A stretch of 64,000 nt of DNA from Pseudomonas izuensis (GTDB taxonomy: Bacteria > Pseudomonadota > Gammaproteobacteria > Pseudomonadales > Pseudomonadaceae). Within the stretch, counting starts at the first letter, position 1. Every line of letters starts with the position of its first letter. Positions 46,700 through 55,393 of this stretch are shown here, piece by piece. The stretch is taken from the NCBI RefSeq assembly GCF_009861505.1, contig NZ_WTFT01000004.1, positions 62,001-126,000 on the forward strand, read 5' to 3'. A program made the translations under genes and the position numbers. Below the pieces are notes generated by a model that saw only the letters and a program-made list of their open reading frames with translations, was not told where the DNA came from and ran no database searches.

Positions 46700-47592
46700 A
46701 CGGTGTAGACCGGCACAGGGTTGCACCAGCGATCCTTGTATTCCCGATCGGCTCGACCGAAGGAAAAGCGCAAGGGCTTGTCCAACGTCCGCGCATGTTC
46801 CCAGGCGCTTTGGGTGTTGAGAAAACTCAGCACGCTACCGGGGCTGAATTCACGGGTTTCAGGGTCGACGCCGCCATTGATGTACTCGACACTGATCCAC
46901 TGCGGGGTCACGACGCGGTACACCAGTTGAATGGCAATCGCTGCATCATTGAGGAAAATCACCGAGCCAATCAGTAAATCGCGCAGCAGCTCGATGACCT
47001 CGGCCATGCGTTCTGCGCCCGTCGCCGGGAAACCCCAGCGGCGCTGGAACAGGTCGCAATAAATCGCTGCCAGCTCCGCACTGGAGAACTCGGACACCGG
47101 GCGCACCACGCCACCCGCCTCTTCCAGCAACCGGAGTTCACGGCGCTGGTTATAGCGGAATTTCTTCGACAGCTCTTCAGGTGTGCGGGCCATGGCCAAT
47201 TGTTCGGCCTGCAACTTGATCCCGGTGAAACGGCTTTCGTTCAGCGCCGACAAATAACGACCGCGATGACGCAAAGGGGCCTGGGCATCGTTGGCGGCCG
47301 GCAAGATGATCTCGGCATTGCCAAGGTCGAACAGACCCTTTTTGCCGTTGCGCTTGAGTACGTCCTTGGACAAGGCGAGGTCGCGACCCCAGGTCGGGAT
47401 CGCTGCCTTGACTTCCCCACGTTGCTCCCAGACCAGATAACGCACCGGAATATCGGCCAGATGCGCCAGGCGTTCGACCACCATCGGATGAGTCGCGACA
47501 CTGCCGCCGTAACGTTGCCAGGCCTCGGCATAGGTCGAGGCATCGGCTACCGACCAGCCACGTTCGCGCCAGCCTTGAAATCGGTTGAGCAT
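46696..47592 (-). CDS. Mig-14-like protein (GNAT/FemAB-type acyltransferase fold)
   Basis: 298 residues, cytoplasmic. FRYNQRRELRLLEEAGGVVR and YCDLFQRRWGFP are typical of the Mig-14/FemAB-like group, ending in RFSFGRADREYKDRWCNPV. Mig-14 in Salmonella and Pseudomonas promotes resistance to antimicrobial peptides, probably by modifying LPS core; the acyl donor is unknown. It shares one base with the stop of wapH (TGATG) and overlaps dnpA by ATGA, so wapH, this gene and dnpA are translated as a coupled set. Confidence 0.82.
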   Translation of the reverse strand: MLNRFQGWRERGWSVADASTYAEAWQRYGGSVATHPMVVERLAHLADIPVRYLVWEQRGEVKAAIPTWGRDLALSKDVLKRNGKKGLFDLGNAEIILPAANDAQAPLRHRGRYLSALNESRFTGIKLQAEQLAMARTPEELSKKFRYNQRRELRLLEEAGGVVRPVSEFSSAELAAIYCDLFQRRWGFPATGAERMAEVIELLRDLLIGSVIFLNDAAIAIQLVYRVVTPQWISVEYINGGVDPETREFSPGSVLSFLNTQSAWEHARTLDKPLRFSFGRADREYKDRWCNPVPVYTV

Positions 47593-48722
47593 CAGCCCCT
47601 CGGTGCCAGTTCGATAACGTGTGGCAAATGCCAGAAAGCATCGCGTACCGCACGGTCGGAGAAGCGTTCACGCAAACGGTCGAGCATCAGCTCGGCGCAT
47701 TGGTGACGTTGCTGCTCGTCCATCGCGGCCAGATGCTGCAGCCCTTGCGCCAGGTGTTCGGCATCGCCCAGCGGGAACAGAATGCCCACGCCTTCGACCA
47801 CTTCCTTCGCCCCGCCACACGCGGTGGCGAGCAACGGCACACCGGCGGCCATGGCTTCGAGCAGTACCATGCCGAACGGTTCGTGGTCGGAACTCAGGGC
47901 AAATACGTCGAAGGCACGGAAATAACGCCGCGCTTCGGGCACCTGGCCGAGGAACAGCACGCGATCGCCAATTCCCAGCTCGCGGGCCTGGGCCTTGAGA
48001 TCCTGCTCCAGACGACCGCTACCGAGGATCACCAACTGACTGTTGGCCGGCAAACCCGGCAACGCCGCGGCGAAACCGTCCAGCAGCGTGGCCTGGTCCT
48101 TGTCCGGATGCAGGCGCCCGACGTTACCGACGATCCAGGCATCCGCCGCCAGACCGAGCACTTCTCGTGCCTCGCGCGCCGACAGCTGACTGTCTTGCAA
48201 GGCTTGCACATCGATGCGGTTATAGAGCGTTCGAATCCGCGCCGCCGGCCATTTCGGCAGGCAACTGCGCATATCATCGCGCACTGCATCGGACACGCCG
48301 AGCAGGCTCAGGCGCTTGCGGAAAATGTGTGCGAACAGTTTGCGGGTGCCCCGTTTGTAATCGTCAAACGCGTGATGCACGCCAATGACCGGCAACGAGG
48401 TGCCGAGCAAGGCGATGTAGATCGGCTTGAAGCGATGGGCGATGCAGAAACTGAAATTGCGTGAAGCGGCGATCTTGCGCAGATCGCCAATGGCGCCCAG
48501 CTTCAGGCCACGAATGGCCCTGGAGCTGTATTCCATGAACAAGACTTCATCGGAGGCGCAACCCGCGGCGACCTCGGCATCAGCAACCCCGGTGAGAAAC
48601 ACCGTAGTCACGCGATAGCCGGTCCCCGCGAACAGGCTGGCGTACTGCCGGGCGCAGTCCAGGAACGGCCCGTCATAGCCGTGGCAGAACTGCAGCACAT
48701 GACGCTCAGCCGAGCGTGTCAT
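47592..48722 (-). CDS. wapH: LPS core glycosyltransferase WapH (GT4)
   Basis: 376 residues. GT-B fold with FCHGYDGPFLDCARQYASLF at the N-terminus, GNVGRLHPDKDQATLLDGF, and the donor motif HEPFGMVLLEAMAAGVPLL (E-x7-E). By sequence type and order it matches P. aeruginosa WapH (PA5004), a glucosyltransferase of the outer core. Its start overlaps the carbamoyltransferase gene by 17 bases. Confidence 0.84.
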   Translation of the reverse strand: MTRSAERHVLQFCHGYDGPFLDCARQYASLFAGTGYRVTTVFLTGVADAEVAAGCASDEVLFMEYSSRAIRGLKLGAIGDLRKIAASRNFSFCIAHRFKPIYIALLGTSLPVIGVHHAFDDYKRGTRKLFAHIFRKRLSLLGVSDAVRDDMRSCLPKWPAARIRTLYNRIDVQALQDSQLSAREAREVLGLAADAWIVGNVGRLHPDKDQATLLDGFAAALPGLPANSQLVILGSGRLEQDLKAQARELGIGDRVLFLGQVPEARRYFRAFDVFALSSDHEPFGMVLLEAMAAGVPLLATACGGAKEVVEGVGILFPLGDAEHLAQGLQHLAAMDEQQRHQCAELMLDRLRERFSDRAVRDAFWHLPHVIELAPRG

Positions 48723-50463
48723 AGGCGTTCGCGCCCTCTTTGACCACCAGGATGTCTTCCATGATCAGATACTGTAGATCGGAACCGAAGAACATGTTCA
48801 AGGCGTCCGTCGGCGAGCAGATCATCGGCTCTCCACGACGGTTGAGGGAGGTGTTGAGCGACACGCCGTTGCCGGTCAGGACTTCCAGCGCCTTCATCAT
48901 GTCGTAGTAGCGCGGGTTGTATTCGCGCTTGAGTACCTGGGCACGGGACGTTCCGTCTTCGTGGACGACTTCCGGCACGCGGGTTTTCCACTCTTCGGCC
49001 ACTTCGAAGGTGAAGGTCATGAATGGCGCCGGGTGATCGATCTTGATCATCTGCGGAGCCACGGTGTCGAGCATCGACGGGCAGAAAGGCCTCCAGCGCT
49101 CGCGGAACTTGATCTGGTGGTTGATGCGATCGGCCACGCCGGCCACGCTCGGGCAACCAATGATCGAACGACCGCCCAACGCGCGCGGACCGAACTCCAT
49201 GCGGCCCTGGAACCAGGCCACCGGGTTGCCATCGACCATGATCTTGGCAATCTGCTCCGGCATGTTGTCGAGCTTGCGCCAGGTTGGCTTGTTCTCGTGA
49301 CGGGCGCAGGCGGCAATCACGTCCTCGTTGCTGTACGACGGGCCGAGGTAGACGTGTTCCATCTTCTCGACCGGTACGCCACGGGCGTGGGACACATAGG
49401 CGGCAGCGCCGACTGCGGTACCGGCATCGCCGGAGGCAGGCTGCACGAACAACTCTTTGACGTCGTCGCGGGCGATGATTTTCTGGTTGAGCTTGACGTT
49501 CAACGCACAGCCACCGGCATAGGCCAGCTTGCCGGTTTGCTTGAGCACGTCACCCAGGTAGTAGTCGATCATCTGCAGCGCAATTTTTTCGAACAGCGCT
49601 TGAATGCTCGCGGCGTAGTGGATGTAAGGCTCGTCGGCGATGTCGCCTTCGCGCTTGGGCCCCAGCCACTCGATCAGCTTCGGCGAGAAGTAGTAACCTT
49701 TGCCCTTCTCTTTATAGCGACGCAGGCCGATGACGTTGGCGTAGTCGGTGTTAATTACCAGCTCGCCATTTTCGAACGAAGCCAGGCGCGAGAAATCGTA
49801 TTTGCTGGCGTCACCGTACGGCGCCATGCCCATGACCTTGAACTCACCGTCGAGCATATCGAAACCGAGGAACTCGGTGATCGCGCCGTACAGGCCGCCG
49901 AGGGAGTCCGGATCGAAGAATTCCTTGATCTTGTGGATCTTGCCGTTTTCACCATAACCGAAGAAGGTCGTGGCGTACTCGCCCTTACCGTCGATGCCCA
50001 GGATCGCGGTTTTCTCTTTGAAGCCGGAGCAGTGATAAGCGCTGGAGGCGTGGGCCAGGTGGTGTTCGACCGGCTCGATCTTGATCTTCTTCGGATCAAA
50101 ACCCAGTTGCTCCAGGCACCAGACGATCTTGTTGCGATAGCGCTTGTAGCGACGGTTGCCCATCAGGATCGCGTCAAGAGCGCGGTCCGGGGCATACCAG
50201 TAACGCTTGGCGTACTGCCAGCGTGCCTTGCCGAACAGGCTGATCGGGGCGAACGGAATTGCTACCACGTCAACGTCGGATGGCTTGATACCGGCCTGTT
50301 CCAGACAGAACTTCGCCGATTCGTAGGGCATGCGGTTCTTTGCATGTTTATCGCGTACGAAGCGCTCTTCCTCAGCCGCCGCGACCAGCTTGCCGTCGAT
50401 GTACAAGGCTGCGGAAGGATCATGGCTAAGGGCGCCGGACAGGCCAAGAATCGTCAATGCCAC
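48706..50463 (-). CDS. Carbamoyltransferase (NodU/TobZ family) of the LPS core
   Basis: 585 residues. N-terminal Kae1-like domain starting GLSGALSHDPSAALYIDGKL with the metal/carbamoyl motif EHHLAHASSAYH, and a C-terminal carbamoyltransferase domain (EFGPRALGGRSIIGCP; LNTSLNRRGEPMICSP). Uses carbamoyl phosphate and ATP to carbamoylate a sugar hydroxyl. P. aeruginosa LPS carries a 7-O-carbamoyl group on its second heptose, made by the enzyme of this locus (PA5005), so the same role is likely here. First gene of the coupled set running into wapH, Mig-14-like and dnpA. Confidence 0.92.
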   Translation of the reverse strand: MALTILGLSGALSHDPSAALYIDGKLVAAAEEERFVRDKHAKNRMPYESAKFCLEQAGIKPSDVDVVAIPFAPISLFGKARWQYAKRYWYAPDRALDAILMGNRRYKRYRNKIVWCLEQLGFDPKKIKIEPVEHHLAHASSAYHCSGFKEKTAILGIDGKGEYATTFFGYGENGKIHKIKEFFDPDSLGGLYGAITEFLGFDMLDGEFKVMGMAPYGDASKYDFSRLASFENGELVINTDYANVIGLRRYKEKGKGYYFSPKLIEWLGPKREGDIADEPYIHYAASIQALFEKIALQMIDYYLGDVLKQTGKLAYAGGCALNVKLNQKIIARDDVKELFVQPASGDAGTAVGAAAYVSHARGVPVEKMEHVYLGPSYSNEDVIAACARHENKPTWRKLDNMPEQIAKIMVDGNPVAWFQGRMEFGPRALGGRSIIGCPSVAGVADRINHQIKFRERWRPFCPSMLDTVAPQMIKIDHPAPFMTFTFEVAEEWKTRVPEVVHEDGTSRAQVLKREYNPRYYDMMKALEVLTGNGVSLNTSLNRRGEPMICSPTDALNMFFGSDLQYLIMEDILVVKEGANAYDTLG

Positions 50464-50629
50464 AGGGGTCTAGCCTCTTTAGTCTGCATGCAGGCGCAGT
50501 GGCGCCTCAAAAAATGATGTGCCTTCGCAAGGAGCGCGAGGCAGCTAAAGGGCGGGATTATAGCTTAAAAGCAGCTTCAAACCTCTAGCGGCAAGCGGCA
50601 AGTGCACGCAGCTGCGATCCAGCCATTGT
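50464..50629. other. Intergenic spacer upstream of the carbamoyltransferase gene
   Basis: Holds the probable promoter region of the carbamoyltransferase operon (AT-rich GGGATTATAGCTTAAAAGC near 50553) and a short tandem GCGGCAAGCGGCAAG at 50588. No gene or clear terminator seen. Confidence 0.4.
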
Positions 50630-50965
50630 TTATCCGCGCGCAGGTCGCCAGTAGATGAGGAGGTTGCCATCCACGGCCTGGCGGTAAACCGTGTACGGCA
50701 AGACAACAGTATCCAGTGCGCCGGACAAGGCCAGGTCCAGCAAAACGAACGGCACGAGGATTCCCGTGGGGTCGGGTGGCGCGTTCAATACACAGAAATC
50801 GTAGGCCAGGCCGCTGTAGACCCGAGGGATGGACTGACAATAGGTTTTTTGCCTGCGAAGCCCCTGAGCTGCGTCAGCATCATCCTGCAACACAGTTGCG
50901 ACGGTACCGCATCCGGTCAGGGCCAGCGAGATGACACCTGATGTGACTGCCATTTTTATTGTCAA
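50630..50965 (-). CDS. YceK/YidQ-family lipoprotein
   Basis: 111 residues from a TTG at 50965: GGAGG stands 7 bases before it, while the ATG at 50953 would be 19 bases from that site. The product begins MTIKMAVTSGVISLALTGCG, a lipoprotein signal with lipobox LTGC. The mature part has DFCVLNAPPDPTG and FVLLDLALSGALDTVVLPYT, the YceK/YidQ pattern. Small outer-membrane-type lipoprotein of unknown role, separate from the LPS operons on either side. Confidence 0.82.
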   Translation of the reverse strand: MTIKMAVTSGVISLALTGCGTVATVLQDDADAAQGLRRQKTYCQSIPRVYSGLAYDFCVLNAPPDPTGILVPFVLLDLALSGALDTVVLPYTVYRQAVDGNLLIYWRPARG

Positions 50966-51095
50966 AGTCTGCCCTCCGGGAACGTCAGGCAAACTAGCAT
51001 CGTGGTCATTCAAGCCACAGTTCATGGCTTCTGAAGATCATGTAGGACGGATCACAAGATCTTGTCCCTATTTCCCGATTGGCTGTTCCGGCCTC

Positions 51096-51169
51096 TTCGC
51101 GAGCGGGCTCGCCCCCACACTGGATCTATGTCGAACACAAATCAATTGTGGGAGCGAGCCTGCTCGCGA
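51096..51169. repeat. REPIN (imperfect, TTCGCGAGCGGGCTCGCCCCCAC class)
   Basis: Left REP TTCGCGAGCGGGCTCGCCCC and right REP GGGAGCGAGCCTGCTCGCGA with a linker reading TGTCGAACACAAATCA. Lies in the 222-base spacer between the kinase gene and the lipoprotein; nothing else is seen in that spacer. Confidence 0.82.
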
Positions 51170-51187
51170 CAGGACCGAAGGTCCGAT

Positions 51188-52639
51188 TCAGGCAGCGCCG
51201 GAGATGTCTTTGGGCAAACGCTGATCAATGACCTGATACAGCGCACTACTCTGCGGCCAATTGCGCATGAACCGTGCCCGATCCCGCGCATAAGCCGGGG
51301 CAAAACTGCCGGGCGAATTGTGCTGACACATTGAATCCAGGTCGATCAGCGCCCAGCGACCATCCCGCCAGAACAGGTTGTGCCCCTTGAAATCGCCATG
51401 GCTGATACGTTCGCGAATCAGTTCGGCAAACAGCTGATCCAGCGCCACCAATTCCGCCTCGGGCGCATCGCCGCTTTCAACATAGGGGGCAAAGCGTTCG
51501 ATGATGTCCGGCCCTGGCAGATGCTCGGTGATCAGATAAGCACGACTGCGCAGCCATAGAAAACGCTTTTCCAGCAACGCCAGGGGTGTGGGCGTGGCAA
51601 TACCGAGGAATGCCAGGCGATTGCCTTCGCACCAGGAATGCCAGGCACGGCTCGGACGCCAGAAACGTTTGAGCCAGTGGGCGAAACCCTTGATGTTGTA
51701 GCGCTTGATCACCAGGGTACGACCGTCCACTTCAACCTTGCCGACACTCGCCGCGCCGCCGGTCTTGTACAAGTGCCCCTGATCCAGCAAGGCGTCGGCC
51801 TGCGCCAATACCGGCAGCATTGCCGCTTCTTCCTCGCGACGAATCGCCCGCAAGGCGAATGCGCCGCGCTGGACGCTGAACAATGTGCATTCGCGACCGA
51901 CCTTGATCAGAAAATCCTTCAGGCGCCAACTGCGCACCTTATCGATCTGCTTCTGCAACGCTTCCATGGGCAAGGCGTGCTCGCCGTTGCTCAGCAAGTA
52001 GTACACCAGCAACTCTTCGGTGAACGGCTCCAGCGCCTTGGGCAACTGGGCAAAAAACACACCGAGATTTTCCAGGGATTTCTGCCGCGACAAGGGCTGG
52101 CCAGGCGTTTCGGCGCGAATCCCGGCACCGTCGATCAAATACAGTCGGCTGCCCTGGCGCAACAGGTTGTCCAGATGCAGGTCTTCCTGCCACAGGCCTT
52201 TGCGATGCATTTGCCCGATTGCGCCCAGTGCCTCCGCCAGAACTGTCGATTGTTCATCGGCCAGCACCGGCAAGTGTTCGACCTGTTGCCAGGCATCACC
52301 CAGGCTGGCGGCGCCTTCCAGAAATTCGAACAGCAGCCAGCCGCCCTCGCCGTCCTTGAGCCCGTCGGCCAACAGTAGCGGTGTGGTCAAGCCTTGCGCC
52401 GCCAGCAGGCGCACGCCATCCAGCTCCCGCTGAAAATGCCGTGCCGCTTTGCTGCCAACCAGCAATTTCGCCAGCACCGGGCGACCCCGCCAGACACCGG
52501 CTCCCACATAACGCTGCCCGGGCAACACCCGCAACAGGCTCAGCAGCTGCAAATCGGCCGGCCCGGCGGCATCGGCCAGCGACAGGCTCAGCGGCAGCGC
52601 CGGACTGCGGCCAGCGTTTTTCAGTTCGGACAAACGCAT
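51188..52639 (-). CDS. LPS core kinase with two kinase-like domains (PA5006 type)
   Basis: 483 residues, about twice the length of its neighbours. The N-terminal half has a beta-3 Lys (GRPVLAKLLVG), a catalytic-type loop (GLWQEDLHLDNLLRQ) and LIDGAG; the C-terminal half repeats these (GRTLVIKRYN; ISHGDFKGHNLFWRDG; LIDLDSM). Both halves keep the Lys, Asp, Asn and second Asp, so it may be a tandem bifunctional kinase of the Kdo/WaaP clan acting on core heptoses or linked sugars. It starts on the last base of the 31-codon ORF (TGATG), and thus depends on translation through it. Confidence 0.85.
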   Translation of the reverse strand: MRLSELKNAGRSPALPLSLSLADAAGPADLQLLSLLRVLPGQRYVGAGVWRGRPVLAKLLVGSKAARHFQRELDGVRLLAAQGLTTPLLLADGLKDGEGGWLLFEFLEGAASLGDAWQQVEHLPVLADEQSTVLAEALGAIGQMHRKGLWQEDLHLDNLLRQGSRLYLIDGAGIRAETPGQPLSRQKSLENLGVFFAQLPKALEPFTEELLVYYLLSNGEHALPMEALQKQIDKVRSWRLKDFLIKVGRECTLFSVQRGAFALRAIRREEEAAMLPVLAQADALLDQGHLYKTGGAASVGKVEVDGRTLVIKRYNIKGFAHWLKRFWRPSRAWHSWCEGNRLAFLGIATPTPLALLEKRFLWLRSRAYLITEHLPGPDIIERFAPYVESGDAPEAELVALDQLFAELIRERISHGDFKGHNLFWRDGRWALIDLDSMCQHNSPGSFAPAYARDRARFMRNWPQSSALYQVIDQRLPKDISGAA

Positions 52640-52734
52640 CAGCGTTTCTCCTTGTGGCTGCGCCGCACTGTCTGACGCTTGAGGCAGATGCCGTGACCTT
52701 CCAGGTCCAGTCGAGCGGCCAGAAAATCAGTCAT
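52639..52734 (-). pseudogene. 31-codon ORF, probable in-frame deletion remnant of an LPS kinase gene (wapQ position)
   Basis: ATG at 52734 overlaps the stop of the preceding kinase gene (ATGA) and the TGA at 52639 overlaps the ATG of the next (TGATG). The peptide starts MTDFLAA, continues LDLEGHGICLKRQ and ends VRRSHKEKR. The middle part matches the beta-3 strand with catalytic Lys of the neighbouring kinases (compare YYVKRY and FFVKIHR), and from memory WapQ-type kinases begin MTDFL/MTDYL and contain LEGxGFYLKRQ. So about 220 codons appear to have been lost in two in-frame deletions while both coupling junctions were kept. Whether the peptide is made or has a role is unknown. Confidence 0.65.
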
Positions 52735-53465
52735 TCACGTCCCTCGAAAAATCTAACCACATGCCGGATCCGTTTTTTGTCACCGACTGTAAGCCGGTTC
52801 CGTTGACGGTATTGCAGGTAAAAGCGCAGGCGCTGGGTGGCCGACAGTTGATACTTGGCGACCTTGTCCAGGCACGCCAAGTCCTTGGTGATACGGTATT
52901 TGAGCCAGAAGCCGCGCCAAAAATCACCGTTGGGGCAGTCGATCAGGAACAGCTTGGCCTGATCGTCGATCAACAGGTTGCGCCACTTCAAATCGTTGTG
53001 GGTAAAGCGGTGTTCGTGCATGGTCCGGGTATAGCCGGCCAACTGACGGCTGACGGTGTCGACCCAGGCGCGGTCCGCCAGCTTCGGATCGTGACGTGCG
53101 GCCAGCACCGACAGGTCTACGGTATGTGGCAGTTCACGGGTGATCATCGCCCCGCGATCGTAGGCTGCGCCACGCCGCTCCAGCCCCCAGGCCACCACTT
53201 CGGCTGTAGGAATGCCCCATTTGGCGAAGCGCTTGAGATTCTGCCATTCCATCTTCACCCGAGGCTTGCCCAGGTATCGGCGCAGGCCCTTGCCCGCGCC
53301 AACGTAGCGCTTGACGTAGTAGTTCACGCCATTGCGCTGAACGCGGATCACCTCGGACAGCAGGTCGTGAGTCAGGGTTTCGCCCTGGAGCGCGAATACA
53401 GCATCCAGACTGCCGAAGTCTTCGGCCAGATCGCTGTAAGCAGGTTCCAGCTTCCAACCCGCCAT
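52731..53465 (-). CDS. wapP: LPS core kinase (WapP type)
   Basis: 244 residues. Kdo/WaaP-type kinase fold: beta-3 Lys in VNYYVKRYVG, catalytic loop FTHNDLKWRNLLID (H-x-D-x4-N), metal Asp in LFLIDCPNG. Predicted to phosphorylate inner-core heptose together with WaaP. The name follows P. aeruginosa PA5008 by order after waaP and is less certain than the family. Its start shares a base with the waaP stop. Confidence 0.82.
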   Translation of the reverse strand: MAGWKLEPAYSDLAEDFGSLDAVFALQGETLTHDLLSEVIRVQRNGVNYYVKRYVGAGKGLRRYLGKPRVKMEWQNLKRFAKWGIPTAEVVAWGLERRGAAYDRGAMITRELPHTVDLSVLAARHDPKLADRAWVDTVSRQLAGYTRTMHEHRFTHNDLKWRNLLIDDQAKLFLIDCPNGDFWRGFWLKYRITKDLACLDKVAKYQLSATQRLRFYLQYRQRNRLTVGDKKRIRHVVRFFEGRE

Positions 53466-54271
53466 CAGAGCGCATCCCCGTATCGCTGTTTACGGTCGTA
53501 GAGTTTGCCAGCCTTGCCTTCCAGCCAATTCAGCAGTTCGGCTTCTTCGCCGAGAATCTGCCGCAGCGGTTGCTGGAAATAGCCTTTGAGGAAGCGCAGT
53601 TTGTCACGGCGGGTCAAGCCGATATCCAGGGCCGAAAAATACAGCGCCGCCAGATCCTTGTTACGCCAGCGGCGGGTGATGGCCGGGCGGGTCTGGGCGC
53701 GGTGCAGGTCGATCACCGAGAGTTTGAAGTCGTCAGCAGTCACCGGCTTGTCGGTGTGCAGCAGGAAATGGCAGATGTAGCAATCGCGATGGTTGACCCC
53801 GGCGCGGTGCATCATGCCGGTCATGCGCGCCACTTCGGCGATCAGTGCGCGCTTGAGTCCTGGCTCGGGCGGCTGCCTGACCCAGTTGATGCTGAAGTCT
53901 TCGAGGCTGACAGTCGGCGCCAGCTCCTCGGTGACGATGAAGGAATGCTGGTCCGCCGGGTTACTGCCCTTTTCGCCATAAGCAACGGCGGTCATGGTCG
54001 GCACGCCGACCTCTTGCAGACGCTGGATGGCGGTCCACTCCTGGCCCGCACCGAGTACCGGCAATTTGGCCGTGAGCAGGTTCTTGAAGATCTCGCCCCA
54101 GCCGATGCCACGGTGAATCTTCACGAAAAACCCGTTGCCGTTCACCTCGGTGCGCAGGGTGCGGCGGGCTTCAAGTTCGCGGTACACCTCGCCCTGCAAG
54201 CCCTCGACTTCGGCGAACGGATCACGTCCGGCCCAGAGGCTCTTGAACGGTTCAGCCAGCATCAACTTCAT
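53465..54271 (-). CDS. waaP: LPS core heptose(I) kinase
   Basis: 268 residues (MKLMLAEPFKSLWAGRDPFA at the start). Kinase motifs: beta-3 Lys in GFFVKIHRGIGWGE, catalytic loop NHRDCYICHFLLH and IDLHRAQTRP. Phosphorylates the first heptose of the inner core; in P. aeruginosa the gene is essential because unphosphorylated LPS is not exported. Directly adjacent to waaG (stop of waaG at 54272) in the waaF-waaC-waaG-waaP order. Confidence 0.95.
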   Translation of the reverse strand: MKLMLAEPFKSLWAGRDPFAEVEGLQGEVYRELEARRTLRTEVNGNGFFVKIHRGIGWGEIFKNLLTAKLPVLGAGQEWTAIQRLQEVGVPTMTAVAYGEKGSNPADQHSFIVTEELAPTVSLEDFSINWVRQPPEPGLKRALIAEVARMTGMMHRAGVNHRDCYICHFLLHTDKPVTADDFKLSVIDLHRAQTRPAITRRWRNKDLAALYFSALDIGLTRRDKLRFLKGYFQQPLRQILGEEAELLNWLEGKAGKLYDRKQRYGDAL

Positions 54272-55393
54272 TTAAGCGTGCTCCGCCAGAATCACATCGG
54301 CCGCGTGCTGCGGCATGCTATAGAGGTCGGCCTTCTCGGCGAAGGCCAGACCATTGCGGCTCCAGGCCGCCCGTGCTTGAGCGTCGTTCAACATGCCAGT
54401 CAGGTACTGTGTCAGTTGGGCCTGCTCGAATGGCTCGTCCAGTACCAGGCCGGCATCGGCCTCGGCAATGTAATGGGCATAGCCACAGACCGCACTCACC
54501 AGCACCGGCAGCCCCGCCACCAGGGCTTCAAGCAGCACGGTGCCGGTGTTTTCGTTGTACGCCGGGTGGATCAACAGATCGGCCCCCAACAGGAAACGCG
54601 GGATATCGCTGCGGCCCTTGAGGAACGTCACGTTGTCGCCAAGCCCCAATGTGGCGCTCTGCATCTGGAATAACTTGGGGTCATCCTGGCCAATTACAAA
54701 CAGCCGGGTGCGCTTCTTCAGGTCGGCGGGCAGTGCCGCCAGCGCCTTGAGGCTGCGATCGACGCCCTTGGTCTTGAACCCGGAGCCGATCTGCACCAAC
54801 AGCAGCTCATCGTCCTTGAGGTTGAATTCGGCACGGAACCCGGCACGGATCTCGTCCGCATCCGCGGGCCGGCGGCGGTCCTGGGCGATGCCCGGCGGCA
54901 GCAAATGGAAACGCTTGAGCGGCGTGTCGTAATGCTTGATGAACAGCGGCTGCTGCACTTCGGAAATCATCAATACTTCGGTCTTTGCATCTTTGGCGAA
55001 CACCGCGCGCTCGTACTCGGCGAAGTGGCGGTAGCGACCCCAGCGACGGTACAACGAATTTCGCAGGTTCTGCGCCTTGTCTTCGAAGCACCCGTCGGCG
55101 GCGTAGTAGACGTCCAGGCCGGGCATCTTGTTGAAGCCGATCAGACGGTCTACCGGGCGCCTGGCCAGGTCCGCCTCCATCCACGCGCTGAGTTTTTCGT
55201 TGCGACGATGGTTGAAGAACGCCTTGACCGGTGCCACCAGCACCTCAAACCCGGGCGGTACGTCACCTTCCCAGATCAGCGTGTAGACACGGATCTGGTG
55301 GCCGCGTTTCTGGCACTCCAGGGCAATGCGCATGAAGTCGCGCTGCAAGCCACCGAAGGGAAAATACTTGTACAGGACAAATGCCAATTGCAT
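54272..55393 (-). CDS. waaG: LPS core glycosyltransferase WaaG
   Basis: 373 residues. N-terminal YKYFPFGGLQRDFMRIALEC, the acceptor/membrane-binding part of the enzyme, and donor motif NENTGTVLLEALVAGLPVLV (E-x7-E) at the C-terminal domain. Adds the first hexose (in P. aeruginosa a galactosamine) to heptose II. Starts on the last base of the waaC stop; tight cluster with waaC, waaF and waaP. Confidence 0.95.
   Translation of the reverse strand: MQLAFVLYKYFPFGGLQRDFMRIALECQKRGHQIRVYTLIWEGDVPPGFEVLVAPVKAFFNHRRNEKLSAWMEADLARRPVDRLIGFNKMPGLDVYYAADGCFEDKAQNLRNSLYRRWGRYRHFAEYERAVFAKDAKTEVLMISEVQQPLFIKHYDTPLKRFHLLPPGIAQDRRRPADADEIRAGFRAEFNLKDDELLLVQIGSGFKTKGVDRSLKALAALPADLKKRTRLFVIGQDDPKLFQMQSATLGLGDNVTFLKGRSDIPRFLLGADLLIHPAYNENTGTVLLEALVAGLPVLVSAVCGYAHYIAEADAGLVLDEPFEQAQLTQYLTGMLNDAQARAAWSRNGLAFAEKADLYSMPQHAADVILAEHA

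Noticed and set aside
48961..50517. A 518-codon plus-strand open frame opposite the carbamoyltransferase gene
   Set aside because: Shadow of a well-supported gene; composition typical of antisense frames in high-GC DNA.
50588..50602. Tandem GCGGCAAGCGGCAAG as a regulatory repeat
   Set aside because: Only two units; this kind of short repeat is common in pseudomonad spacers and has no clear partner site.
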